A stretch of 64,000 nucleotides of DNA from Zygnema cylindricum. Lineage: Eukaryota; Streptophyta; Zygnematophyceae; Zygnematales; Zygnemataceae. This document shows positions 35,804 through 46,724 of the stretch, piece after piece. Numbering within the stretch: the first letter of the stretch is position 1; every line of letters starts with the position of its first letter. Under the pieces are notes generated by a model. The model made no database searches. It saw nothing but the letters and a program-made list of their open reading frames with translations, and was not told the origin of the DNA. The position numbers were made by a program, and so were the translations under genes. The stretch is from positions 48,200 to 112,199 of the forward strand of contig JBBHKE010000914.1 in NCBI GenBank assembly GCA_037447655.1, in the 5' to 3' direction.

Positions 35804-35874
35804 GCGCCGGCCAGGGTTCGAACCTGGGACCTTTCACTTCAGCTGCGAACGCACTATCACTGTGCCACCAGCTC
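35804..35874 (-). tRNA. tRNA-like cloverleaf, probably tRNA-derived SINE-type sequence
   Basis: On the minus strand 71 nt fold as a tRNA: acceptor GAGCTGG with CCGGCGC (one mismatch, one wobble), D stem GCAC/GTGC, anticodon stem TTCGC/GTGAA, variable loop AGGTC, T arm CCAGG-TTCGAAC-CCTGG. Box A (TGGCACAGTGA) and box B (GGTTCGAACCC) are good. The anticodon loop would be AGCTGAA, anticodon CUG, but position 33 is G instead of the invariant U. That, and its place inside a repeat, argue for a tRNA-derived retroelement part over a working tRNA gene. Confidence 0.5.
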
Positions 35875-36001
35875 GATGTTGAGACTGGCGGGTCCGTACC
35901 CATTTATTATGGGCGGCTCGAGTATGGATATTTCCATATTCTACCCCGTATTGGACCGGCTTCATGTGCCAATCCAACACCCCCCCTCACGGGAAAGCCG
36001 G

Positions 36002-36972
36002 TCAAACCATCCGCAATCCCGCTGGCTCCGATACCATGTTATCTTTGTTAATTTTGCTCCCACTATTCTCATTATTTTTGTTGAACTCGTCGCCCGATTT
36101 GATGACGAGTGTTTGCTGAATGCCTCCTACTTCTTGGTTGTCCTTACTCCTTCTCAGTTTGCCTTCTACTCCTTGCTTGTTCCCCTCCTCTCCTTCATCA
36201 TTTACCAACACATTAGTATTTTTCTTTCTATTTTGCAGATCGGTGGATTCACTCTCACTGTTTTGGTCGACATGACGCAAATCTGTGCTCATGGGACCGC
36301 ATGCAGCCACTCGGCTACCAATGATTTCTGAAACTCGTTGGGTCAACTTTTCTTCCACGTCCTCTATTTGCTGAGTGGACCTATACCCCCTTTCATCGAT
36401 CCTCCTTGATTTTTGTTCCTTAGAACCAACTGCCTTTATGCCAAAACTGATTTTGTTACTGTTTGCATTTGTCGTCTCCGGCTGAGGATTAGCGGTTTTC
36501 TCTGTTGCAAAGTCTGATGCGTTCCGACTTTCAATAACTTTTTCTTGTTGCGTTGTTGCAATCACTCGTGTGCCATCTTTGCTTCCTCCTTTAGTTTCGA
36601 CATTGACATGCTTGACGTGTTGGCATTTTGTTGTTTCTCTGTACAGGACACTGCTTTTGTCCTCTTTGCGGATGGTGTATGGCGCACTTGGTCGACTTTG
36701 CGCATTCTCCGTGGCATCTCCGCAGTTTCTTTCATCACCTTTTGTGGGTTCACACTGTTCTGAGGTGTTGCGGATGATTGTGGCGTCGTTTCGAAACACC
36801 CGATCTCTAAACCTTTTGAGGTAAGATCTCCTTCCCGTCTCCTCTTGAGATGGGTGATCCTTAATCTTACGATCTCGATTCTCTCGCCTGCTCCACTTGG
36901 AGCTGATGATGGCCCTTGACTTGTCTGAGCCGTATTCCGTCTTTGCCTTTGTTGCTGCAGCAACATGTGCAA
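36002..36972 (-). CDS. Charged middle ORFs of element 3
   Basis: Two overlapping minus-strand open frames (36562-36972 and 36002-36799). The longer, 265 codons, is Thr/Asn/Glu/Lys-rich (e.g. SRRIDERGYRSTQQIEDVEE) and runs into the duplicated NRKKNTNV block. No domain or zinc knuckle was recognised. Position between gag-like and large ORFs suggests they were once one polyprotein, now frame-shifted. Confidence 0.4.
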
Positions 36973-37081
36973 AGTTAAATGTGCAGCCTTTCTGTTTGCT
37001 GCTTATATTCTTTCTCTGCAGGGTTAAAACTCCAATTTTGTCCTTCTTGCTTGACTCCTTTGTCGTCGGCTGAATGGCGTC

Positions 37082-38158
37082 CTATTTGCTGATGCTTTCG
37101 ACTTTGGAATGTGCAGATTCACGGACAGAGCCCTCGGCCATCTGATTTGGCGGCTCCTTCGGAAGATTGCGGATGGAGATAGTGCCACATGCTTTTGGCC
37201 GATGGTGGATCTCCTCAAATTGCTTCTCCAAAATGGTGAGTTCTTCTTCCCCTTTTATCTGCCCTCGTGGCAAACCTTCCCCTTCTCTAGCATCTGCTTT
37301 CGGAAAGAGGTACACGTGTGAGACCGTGTCGCAGTCTGGAGTTTGGCCTGCAATGGAATTGTTAGAGGTCTTTCTGTTCCCAGCTTTTTCTCCTCCATTG
37401 TCAAGAGTTCTGCCTGTCTCCTCTCCGCTGTGGTCGTCTTTGATCTGAATGCTGGAGTCGCAGACAGAGTGTCTGTGATCTGGGTTCTGACAATGTTGTT
37501 TTGTCTCTACCCTGTCACCTAGTTGGTCACTGATTTGACCGCTTTTCTCCATGATGCCAGGCTCGCTCTTGGAGGCCTTGTCGGGCATCACCACCTCGGT
37601 GGAGCCATCTGTAGCGACCAGCTTCTCGACAACCTCCCACTTCCACTCCTTTCCCTCGTAGCCCTCCAATAAGGTGAGCATCGATGTGAGCTCAAGAGGT
37701 ACGGATAGGAGTAGCAATGAAATCTTTGTACCTGTCGGGAGGTGGAGACCAGCTGATTCAGCTTTGACTAGGATGTCAGTAAGATGGGAAATGTTCTCTT
37801 GGAGGGTCATCATGTCATCGTAGGCCGTATGGGTTAGCGATCGGAGCAGTCCGATCTGTACTGCCATGGATGATCTTTCAGTTGCCTTCTCCATTAACTT
37901 TTCCCCTTTGATCCCTTGGAAATCATTTTCCAAGGCTCCCCCTTCAGTCCCATCCAATTCTCGGATCTGACTTTCTGCTTTCGTTATTGTTGTTGCAGAG
38001 ACCTCCGATTCTTCTCCTCTGCTCTCAGCCTTCTTCTGGTGGCTGTTACTTTCGTCTCTCGAGATTTCGAACTCCTTTGGGCCCCGTATGGGTGGGCCCA
38101 TAACCTGATGCGCCGGGTCGTTCATTTGAGCTAACGGGAGGGTCTTCCGTAACCACAA
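37082..38158 (-). CDS. Gag-like ORF of element 3, 358 codons
   Basis: Open from 38158, within the 5' LTR, but a more natural start is the ATG inside the primer site near 38100 (MGPPIRGPKEFEISRDESN). After a charged N-terminus, residues about 95-185 form a helical-looking segment: QIGLLRSLTHTAYDDMMTLQ, ISHLTDILVKAESAGLHLPT, KISLLLLSVPLELTSMLTLL. The L-L-x-S-[VL]-P and following pattern resembles the UBN2/Retrotran_gag_2 core of copia Gag proteins. No CCHC knuckle follows. In trans-mobilised elements such an ORF could supply packaging; this is inference. Confidence 0.55.
   Translation of the reverse strand: MWLRKTLPLAQMNDPAHQVMGPPIRGPKEFEISRDESNSHQKKAESRGEESEVSATTITKAESQIRELDGTEGGALENDFQGIKGEKLMEKATERSSMAVQIGLLRSLTHTAYDDMMTLQENISHLTDILVKAESAGLHLPTGTKISLLLLSVPLELTSMLTLLEGYEGKEWKWEVVEKLVATDGSTEVVMPDKASKSEPGIMEKSGQISDQLGDRVETKQHCQNPDHRHSVCDSSIQIKDDHSGEETGRTLDNGGEKAGNRKTSNNSIAGQTPDCDTVSHVYLFPKADAREGEGLPRGQIKGEEELTILEKQFEEIHHRPKACGTISIRNLPKEPPNQMAEGSVRESAHSKVESISK
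38094..38105 (-). other. Primer-binding site of element 3
   Basis: The minus strand reads GGTTATGGGCCC immediately after the LTR end ...GCATCA. The same words follow the 5' LTR of Drosophila copia, where an internal fragment of initiator tRNA-Met primes. The element 2 site differs by one base. Confidence 0.65.
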
Positions 38159-38708
38159 GGGAAATGGACCGGTCGAAGGTCAAATACGCACAGGGGCTTA
38201 GGGAGTCACAGAAATCAGTAGAGATAGGAAAGATGTAGAGTAGTGAGAGATAATTATAGCAAATAGACAAAAGTAGACAGAATAGATTCCAGAAAAGTCG
38301 TAGATTTGATTAATGGTCCGTTTAAGACAATTGTTACAAGAGACTTTTATAATAAAGCTAAAATTCTATTTTATTCTTTGTCTCACTATGATGTCTGACT
38401 TGCTCTCTAAAATTGATGGATGAAGGGTTGATTTTCTGTCTGATCTGCAATGCCTTTGTATTCTACCTAATAAGGATCTACACTAAATGCACACCTAAAT
38501 TGGTCCAATCAGACCGTATATACATGTTGAGTTTCCACCGGGAATTGCCGCACATTTGTTCAAGCAATTCCGTACACAGATCATTAATTAAAACATGTAA
38601 ACGTTGATTCAATTCCGTACGCTCAGATCCGTCACGTCACGTCACATACATGAGAATCGGTACTTTTGTCAGAATCGATGGATCGCTGAAGATCGTCCAA
38701 AACCAACA
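38106..38708 (-). repeat. 5' LTR of element 3
   Basis: TGATGCGCC...CCAAAACCAACA, 603 bp. It aligns to 32208-32816 and, over its last ~205 bp, nearly perfectly to 44661-44869. Confidence 0.8.
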
Positions 38709-39699
38709 TGCAGATTGTATATTTTTAGTACATTATACGTATCTTTTCGATTTAGTCCGTACATTTTTGGAAATTTTTCGTACATCTCCGTAAAATTTAT
38801 GTTCAGTTTACTGAACACAAAGTACGACGAAGTGCAACGTATCTTTTCGCGAAATTGCGTACATTTTACGTACAAAACCGTACAGTAGTCGTAAAATGCC
38901 GTACAGTTTCCGTAAATTAGCCGTTCAGTTTTCCGGACAGAAAGTACATCGCGTTTTTTTCCGATATATTCAAAAGTCACGAATTATATGTTTTAATCGG
39001 AAAAATGGAAAAAATCGTGCGATTTGAACAACTATGAGTATTTCACTATTTTGTGCGAGCAATGTCTACGGTAACCATGGAATGAACAGGCAAATAAAGT
39101 AATCAACACTTCGGCGTGAATAACGGCGACGGGGAAAAATTCCCATTGCCACCCAAAAATGGCGCAGATTCGAATGAACATCACTGTACGAAAAAGTACT
39201 GTACTGAATCGAGCGTTTTTAGGTGTGATGGTCGCGTGTGAGGGGGTCCACGTCGCCCTGCACTCCTTTCACTCCAATTTCGCTTTACGACGCCTCGCGG
39301 CGCGCGACGCGTCGCAAGTATAAATATGTTTAGGGTTTTTTTCTCATTCGTGTTTTTTTTTATAAAAAAAAACCCGAACCAATAACCTTATGACCCTAAA
39401 AATCCGCGGTACCCGGGCGGTATTTTGCAAGTGTGCAGGTATCGGCGCATTTCGCCTCGTGTATGAGACTTGCACACCCTGCACACCACGGGCGAGAAAA
39501 CTAACGAACCTTACCTGTACCTTACCGTGTAGAAAAATTGTGCGCATGGACTTTGTAGAGTTTACCGCATAGTTCAAAAGTAGGTGACCGTACGCCCATA
39601 CAATATGCCTATTGTTTGTATTGGCCGCAAAATGAAATAAAATAGTAACAGGGCTGAGTTGCACATCGTTCGATAGAGAATTAAACGTCATGTCTAAAT
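38709..39699. other. No gene; GTAC-rich sequence and TATA-like box
   Basis: Many CGTAC/GTACG words at 38720-38960, a related stretch at 46600-46730, a GC-rich patch (GCCTCGCGGCGCGCGACGCG) at 39290-39313 followed by TATAAAT at 39319. A partial inverted repeat (AAGTGTGCAGG with TGCACACC) lies at 39427-39490. No ORF with coding character follows the TATA-like box. Confidence 0.4.
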
Positions 39700-39990
39700 T
39701 TAAAAAAAAAATCGGACAAAAAAATCTTTTCTGTGAGTTTTGAGCGACTTTTAATTTAAACCGTCAGATTTGGACGATCTGACGGTCACTGATGAAAGTA
39801 ATGATCTAAGAAGATCACATGAAAAGCCCATAACACAACTTACGATAGGACTATCGTCAAATTCGGACGATCGGACGGTCGCTAATGAAAGTAGCGATCT
39901 AAGAAGATCACATGGAAAGCCCGTAACACAACTTACGCTAAAGGCGGCCTACCAAAAGCCTACCAAAAAACTCTTACTTTTGAACTATGG
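39700..39990. repeat. Dispersed repeat with two 93-bp tandem units, copy 1
   Basis: Two units with period 93 bp, each containing GACGATC, GACGGTC and CGATCTAAGAAGATCACATG-like words. The same structure recurs at 48390-48690 in the same orientation. The period is a multiple of three, so a frame with SSDLRRSHGKP(V/I)TQLT stays open, but the DNA match extends beyond it. Confidence 0.75.
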
Positions 39991-40037
39991 TTTACCGTAA
40001 TGAACCGTATTGTATTTTATATACCGCATTGTGCTCT

Positions 40038-40195
40038 GAGTAAGGGTGTGTCCCCATGTGCATAAGTAATGGTTTTTTCCTATCGTTTTGCCGTAAAACT
40101 TAGCGCCGTTCTGCCTAAGTTGCAACCGTACGAAGGAATCACACATTTGTAGAGTACAATTTGCGTCATCCCTGAACTTAGGATGTACGAAAAGT
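40038..40195. mobile_element. Fragment of the TIR element seen at 4.7-5.5 kb
   Basis: GAGTAAGGGTGTGTCCCC and the next ~140 bp match the right end of 4741-5528 in reverse complement. Homology stops near 40195; the rest of the element is absent. Confidence 0.65.
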
Positions 40196-40539
40196 TGGCT
40201 ATTAACGATGTTAATTAGTAAAATGTAATAGCGTATAATGTAATAATGTATAATGTAAAACGCATTGGTTACTTACATTCTACTTGAGTGAATATATTAC
40301 ACAACTCTTAGGCGTTAAGAAGTAAGACCTATACATAAACTTTCAACTTGTTAGTTCATTGTAAATTACAATAATGGAAAACCCCTTCATCGAAAAACGA
40401 CCTTGACATATAATTATATGTAAACAATGAATAGCCCTTAACGTCACCATGGCAATAACATGCTCCCAACGACATTCGTAAATTTTGACTCTTGGAAATT
40501 TAACAATCTGTGGATTTTTTTCTCGCTTTTGTTAATGTA

Positions 40540-41010
40540 ATTTCAGAAAATCAAAAACCAAAAGTCAAACATCGAACATCAAACCAAAAAAACATAAAAA
40601 ATCATAAAAATAAAACATTCGACATTCGACATCTACCATTCCACCATCCACAAATCCAGCCCCGTCCTCTACACCCCCACCATCCGCCATTCTTTATTCA
40701 ACATCCAGAATCCAAATTACAACATCCAAACAAAGAAAAAAAACATCTAACATTCTACAATCTAACATCAAGAACTATATCCCTACCATCCACCACCATC
40801 CATCGTCTAACACCAAAACTGGAAAATGTTGTCATCAAACTTTACACACGAAATAGAAATCAAGATTCAATGTCAACAATGTACACCACATACTCCCAAG
40901 CCTCCACCACCGCCCACTGTCCATAATGCACCCAACATGCAATATTCAAAAGTGAATATTTGGCATCAAACATCAAGCACCAAAATTTTAAGATATATAT
41001 CTTACATCAA
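40540..41010. repeat. G-poor C/A-rich degenerate ACATC array
   Basis: About 450 bp with very few G residues on the plus strand and many ACATC, CATTC and CCATC words. It looks like a decayed short-unit array. The open frames inside are compositional. Confidence 0.55.
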
Positions 41011-41549
41011 TTTTTAAGTGAGACCAATAAATAATGTTAAAGATAAATATGGGATTCTTAGACATTGATCAATATTTTTCACTAGTATGATTATTATTTG
41101 ATGTTTTTTCATAAAACTAAACTCTAACTTACATTCAATATTGACCTACCAAAGACCACAACAGGTAATTACTCTTGATAGTTCATTGTTCATCCAAATA
41201 ACCACACGTACGATCATATTTTTGTTCACTCGTTTGCTTGCATGGTTTGTTCGCCTGCAAAGTAGTATAGTGTCCTCCTGACTAACATATTTGTCGAGTT
41301 TGATAAGTTTAACAAGCTAAATGTTATAAGCGTAAATTCATGAAATTAACAAATTTATGAAAGCACTTTCGAAGAGGTTAACAACAAAATTGTGATCTCA
41401 AATGGAATGTTTTGTGATTATTATAAGAATAATGGTGTTTTAGAAATTTAATTATTACAAATCGAGTTCTTTTCGAGATTTTCCAAAGTTAGCATTTTTG
41501 TTGGTCGTTATTATTTTGTCCTCTAAACTAGCGCCATAACACTTCTAAT

Positions 41550-41710
41550 GTACCTGCGCCAATAGGTCTTGCGCCAATAGGTCACGTCTGGGCATGACAA
41601 TGCGCTAATAGGTCTTGCGCCAATAGGTCTCGTTTGGGCATGACAGTACGCTTCGTAGGTTGAGTGGCCAACCACAATAGCACGCATTGTAGGTTGAGTG
41701 GCCACCACAG
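41550..41710. repeat. Short tandem duplications
   Basis: Repeated GCGCCAATAGGTC, GGGCATGACA and GTAGGTTGAGTGGCCA units, two or three copies each. Confidence 0.7.
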
Positions 41711-41908
41711 TAGCAGGCCTCGAGTTTCAAAAGAATCTGTTGAAAAGAGGTAATTAATAGTTCACTTCCCTATTTTAGTTTTGTTTTAAAGAAAGAGAGT
41801 GAGGATCAAAGGCGCGCCATGGCTGCCGCCATATTTAGAAAGTGGCAGTTTTTGCAGATAATTTGAGCTCCGGACGATGACACCACCGGTGAGTTGGATG
41901 TTACGCAC

Positions 41909-41918
41909 NNNNNNNNNN
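41909..41918. other. Assembly gap of 10 N
   Basis: Ten N characters directly before a long GA array; its real size is unknown. Confidence 0.99.
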
Positions 41919-42290
<372 letters not shown>

Positions 42291-42819
42291 AAATCCCAGG
42301 AAAGAAACACAAAATAAAAAGTGAAATCATCAAAGGAAAAAAAGAAATATGAAAAAACTTTTCTAAACCATTAAAAATAATAAAATTGAAAAGCCTTCTT
42401 TTAATTATACCCGAAAAAATATAATTTTTTTTTCCTTCACAAAAGCAAAAAAGAAAAACAAAATCTTTCCTAGAAACCTTAAAATAAGTAAAAAAATATA
42501 AAAACTGGCCAGTAGAAATATTGTTCCTTCTCTTACCAAAAAACAAGAAATGAAATAAAAATAAAACACATTACCTTATTATTGATTTCCTTTTTCTTTC
42601 TTTTATGTTCTTCCCTTTTTTTTTACATGCATATTTTCTTCCATTTTATTTCTATCTCATTCCCTTTTTTTCTGTAATCTGCTTCCCTATATATTTTTAT
42701 CTCCTTCACTTTTTTTTTCTAAAAAGATGAAAAAATGAGGGCTTAAAAAAGAAGATAAATTTCTCCTTCATATGAAACCTTCTAGATTTTCTTCCTTCTC
42801 TAACAACAACCGTCCGTAC

Positions 42820-43570
42820 ATTAAGGGGCGAGAGGGAGAGGGAGAGGAGAGAAGAAGGGCGTTGAGGGAAGTGATGGGAAGGGCAGGTTGAGGAAAGGCG
42901 AATGGCGAGAGAGGACCAAATGGTGATCTTCTACAAAGGCACATCTTCTGCAAAGGGTCCGAGGAGGGAAACAGAGCAAGGGGAGAGGGTAGCGAGGGGA
43001 GGTGGCTGGCGCTGAAGTCAGGCGAGGCGGGGCAGCATACTCTCCTGGAAGTCACGGCAGCCGAGCCAAGGGGGGGGGGAGGGAGAATCCCTGGGGATCC
43101 CCAGGGTCTCGCCCTCGCCACCACTAAGAAGAACAAAAGACGATAGACTGAGAAATCACCTTCCCCGCGCACCCCCCACCCCTTCTCCCTCCCTTTTTCC
43201 GCTTCCCTCTTTTCCCTTTCCTTTTCCCCCCTTTCCGTTTTTTCACCCCTTTCCTCCCCCGCTTTATTCCGTCATTTTCCCCTTTTTCCTGATTTCATTC
43301 CGATGGATTCTCCCCGATCGCTTTGCTCCGCGGACTTCTTTTCTCCATTATCATTCCCGCTTTTTCGTCCTGCCCCCGTTCTTGCCCCTATGCCATTTTC
43401 GGCAAGTATGTTCTGATTTTTCTCCTTCCATCCTTCCTCTTCCATTCGTTTCCTGATTCTTCCTTCCATTTTTCGGCGTTTTCACCCCCCATTCCACTTT
43501 TTTTTCCACCCCCTTTTTTCCCCCTTTTGACCAATCGAGACGCGTTTTCCGGATTCACTTTCCTTTTGTT
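42820..43570. repeat. Purine tract followed by pyrimidine tract
   Basis: GA-rich 42825-43090, then CT-rich 43150-43560, both degenerate. Neither strand shows a recognisable protein. 43570-44660 holds no supported gene, only a repeated TTTCGACTTACAAGCAACC word (43939 and 44235). Confidence 0.55.
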
Positions 43571-44660
43571 TTTTCGACTGGTTGGAATCCGATGGTGGAT
43601 ATCAATGGAGATCAACGATAATAATAAGAAAAAAGAAAAATGTGTCGCTTAGTGATACGCTTCCAAGAGGTTCATTTTTAACGGAAGTAAAATATATATG
43701 TATATATATAAAAAAAACAGCAACAAAAAAAAACAAGGGAGTAAAGATTGTGTTTTACATCTAGGGCTATAGACCCCCATAGTCATCACCGGCAGTTGTC
43801 GGGTCGAGGGGAATGAGACCGATGCCTGTTTTTTTTTTTTTTTTTACCTTTTTTGGAGAATGAATACTTTTATTATAACAGTCCAGAATGGTATTTTTTG
43901 TGCCATTTGAGTTGTATAATGACCCCAAATAATTATATTGTTTCGACTTACAAGCAACCACATTGTGGCTCGCCACGTCACGTCCAAAGAGAAGCCCTTT
44001 TTCCTCCCCTCTTTGTAAGGAGGTGGATAGGGTATAAAGGGGGTTTTTTGGGATAAAGAGTTTCTATTGGCCGGTTGTAGAGGTGGCATCGTACTGAATC
44101 GGTTTCTTAAGTGGGAAACTGGTCGACCATCTCCGCCCCAAAAAATTAAATAATTTTTCACAAAACACGGTCTTAAAAAAAAAAAAAATGAAGGAATGTT
44201 GGATATGTTTTTTCTCAAACCTTGTTTCAAAAATATTTTATTTCGACTTACAAGCAACCGGTTGACAATTGTAAGACAAATTTTCACACGTGATAAGAAG
44301 TGTGACGTGACAACAGTCACACAGTCACTTGCCACACGGAGTCTTCAGTTAAGATGAAAAAATCACATTTCACATGAAATGAAAGATGGAAATGTAAGTT
44401 TAGAAATAAAAAGGAATTTTTTCGACATTTGTTCCTTTTTTTCACCTCCCATACCAATCCCCACCGCTAAAACTGAATAACTGAAAAACCAAAAGATAGA
44501 AAAAAACGGAAACTGAAAACCAGAAACCAAAACTGGAATTTTGAAATTTGGGAATGCAAACAGATAGAAAAACTCGCACAACAGAAACAATTTTCACGTC
44601 CCTCTTTTTTTTTTTTTGTTTCTCGTTTTTTTTTTCTCTTTTCTAACGATGCAATTGTGT

Positions 44661-44869
44661 CCAAGGAACCCGTATATACATGTTGAGTTTCCACCGGGAA
44701 TTGCCGCACATTTGTTCAAGCAATTCCGTACACAGATCATTAATTAAAACATGTAAACGTTGGTTCAATTCCGTACGCTCAGATCCGTCACGTCACATCA
44801 CGTCACATACATGAGAATCGGTACTTTTGTCAGAATCGATGGATCGCTGAAGATCGTCCAAAACCAACA
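44661..44869 (-). repeat. Element 3 LTR fragment, near identical
   Basis: Matches the last ~205 bp of the 38106-38708 LTR almost perfectly, with one few-base insertion in the GTCACGTCAC run. It ends in the LTR terminus CCAAAACCAACA at 44869. The rest of the LTR is absent. Confidence 0.85.
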
Positions 44870-46724
44870 AACAGTTGGACCACCTGAAAAATAAAATACA
44901 GCATAAACATATCTACAGACGAAGAAAAAAAAGAAAGAAAAAAGAGATGAAAGAAAAAATACAAATGCGACTCCACTATCTCTTTGGGAAGATTTCAGAA
45001 AAAAAAAAAAAAATTAATCGAAACACGATAGTACAAACCTGACGGCCATTTATTATTTTCTTTTTTTTTTTTTAAAAAAAAGAAAAGAATTCAGTTTTTT
45101 TTTCTCATCATGGCTTGTGTCGCTGTAAAAACTCAAGGAAAAAAAAACTAGAACGATTCTTGCGAACTACAAACTCTTTCCAAAAAATGTTGATTTTATT
45201 TTACGTCATCATATGCATCCTTTGAATTATTTATATATTCCCTTCATTCTTTTTCCCTAAAATAGTGAAGCTCCGAATTTTTCCAAATAATCAAACTGAA
45301 GGCACACAACAATACCCCCTTTTTCCTTTTTCCTCCTTTTTCCTTTTTCCTCCTTTTTCCCTCTTCTTTCACACTCCTTTTTCATCCATTTCCCTTGTCC
45401 TTTCTTTTTCCCTCTCGCCCTACCCTTCCTCCTTCCTCTTTCTTTCCCCTTTTCCCTCCCTTTTCCCCCTTCGTCACCCCTCCTACTGCCCCTGGATTCG
45501 ATCCTCCACTCACTCCTCCCGACTCTCCCTCTCTTTTCTTTCAAACGCCTTCGAAAATTTTGTACCCTTATCCACACTAAATAATGGTCGTCTCTCATCG
45601 GATAAGGGATATCTCGAAGATATCCGTTTAGTTTTCCCAAACCGTTTAAACAAAACAAAAGTCCCATAGAAGACAATGTTTCATGGAAATCCCATTAACC
45701 GTTTAAACGTCCGGATCCCGTTGTTGTCTGCGATGAGATTCGCGTGTCACATCATTGCCTGTTTCGCCTGTCGGTTTTCATGATGTCATATGTAAATGTA
45801 CATTATTGGCATAAATATATACATATAAATATATACATATATGCATATATATATATGTATATATATATATGCCTTATCCTAATTTACCGCCGCCTTCGTC
45901 TTTGGCAGGAGACGAGTTCTCATTGCACAACGGAAAGGTAACTTGTAAGACTCCCCTATCTCTCCGGTCTTTTTCACTGCCGCCTTAAAATAGGGGTCAT
46001 CAAATAATCGAAACGACAAGCCAATGGCAAAAAAGTCCTTGGCCCATGCTACATCTACCTCCTTCTTATTATGTTTATTTAAAATATTTGTTATTTTTGT
46101 TTGTACACCTTGTATTTGTTGCTTTGGCTAGACTTAGAACTTGTGATGATTTCACTGAGATCAGATATTACACGTTTTTGAGAGCCATGAAAAGATTTTT
46201 CGGTTTCCGATGCACTAAACTCCTCCTTCACCTCGTCCTGACATAAATTGCAAGCTCTAACACCTCCACTCTTCACATTTCCAAGAAGTTGGTTTCCGCT
46301 CCTAGTGGCTTGACCATTGTATTCGAAGTTGCATTAGATACAAATATGTATTCGGTTGTTTCCAAGTAGCACACCGTTGGAGCCTTAACGTGCTCCCACT
46401 CTATCCCTCGAGTTCGAGGCATGGATGCTTGTGGCGAGGTTTGTCAGTGCTTCAAAGGCGGCTTCAATGGAAGCTTCAGTGGCCTCTTCTATGGTGGCTA
46501 CCTTGTAGAGGAGCTTCAATGGCGGCTTCCTTATAAGGGAGGACAGTCCTAAAGAAATTCAAACTTCTAGCGCTCAAATGATGCAACGTCTTCTTTTTAA
46601 AAATTCTATACAATTTTCCGTACAGCGAAAACTAAACGAAATTTACGAAAAGTATGAAACGAACGAATACGACTTAAAAATAGTAAAAAAGTGGAAATCC
46701 GTACGACTTGAACAACTATGGTTG
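44870..46724. other. No gene; low-complexity tracts
   Basis: A/T homopolymer runs (44990-45100), a CT-rich tract (45310-45545) and a (TA)n with CATATA palindromes (45810-45870). A 64-codon Lys-rich ORF at 46578 lies in GTAC-rich repeat sequence and is not supported. Confidence 0.4.

Larger units (their letters stand above)
35053..36240 (-). mobile_element. TRIM-like miniature LTR structure nested in element 3
   Basis: The minus strand reads, in order: a ~203-bp block ending AAAGATAACA (36240-36037); TGGTATCGGAGCC (36036-36024), a near-match to the plant tRNA-Met primer site; about 37 bp; a GGGGGGG tract (35986-35980); then TGTTGGATTGGCACATG (from 35979) to AAAGATTACA at 35053. The last ~203 bp of this 927-bp segment repeat the first block. 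This is what a truncated 5' LTR, a 57-bp interior and a full 3' LTR would look like. The repeated block is also open in the element 3 reading frame, so an alternative is an insertion with duplication of flanking coding sequence. Confidence 0.5.
32208..38708 (-). mobile_element. Element 3: LTR element with large unknown ORF, no pol
   Basis: LTRs of ~605 bp at 32208-32816 and 38106-38708 share CGCCGGGTCG, TAATGGTCCGTTTA and GATCGTC-AAAACCAACA in the same order and orientation. On the minus strand the right copy is the 5' LTR. A primer site (38094-38105) and a polypurine tract (32817-32826) sit at the correct LTR edges. The 5.3-kb interior carries a gag-like ORF, charged middle ORFs and a 672-codon ORF, but I find no protease, integrase, RT or RNase H. 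It fits a large non-autonomous LTR element (LARD-like) mobilised in trans. A smaller LTR-like structure is nested at 35.05-36.24 kb. No target duplication was evident. Confidence 0.75.

Noticed and set aside
42768-43172. 134-codon minus-strand ORF
   Set aside because: Proline/serine-rich from a pyrimidine-biased strand; no domain, splice context or homologue recognised.
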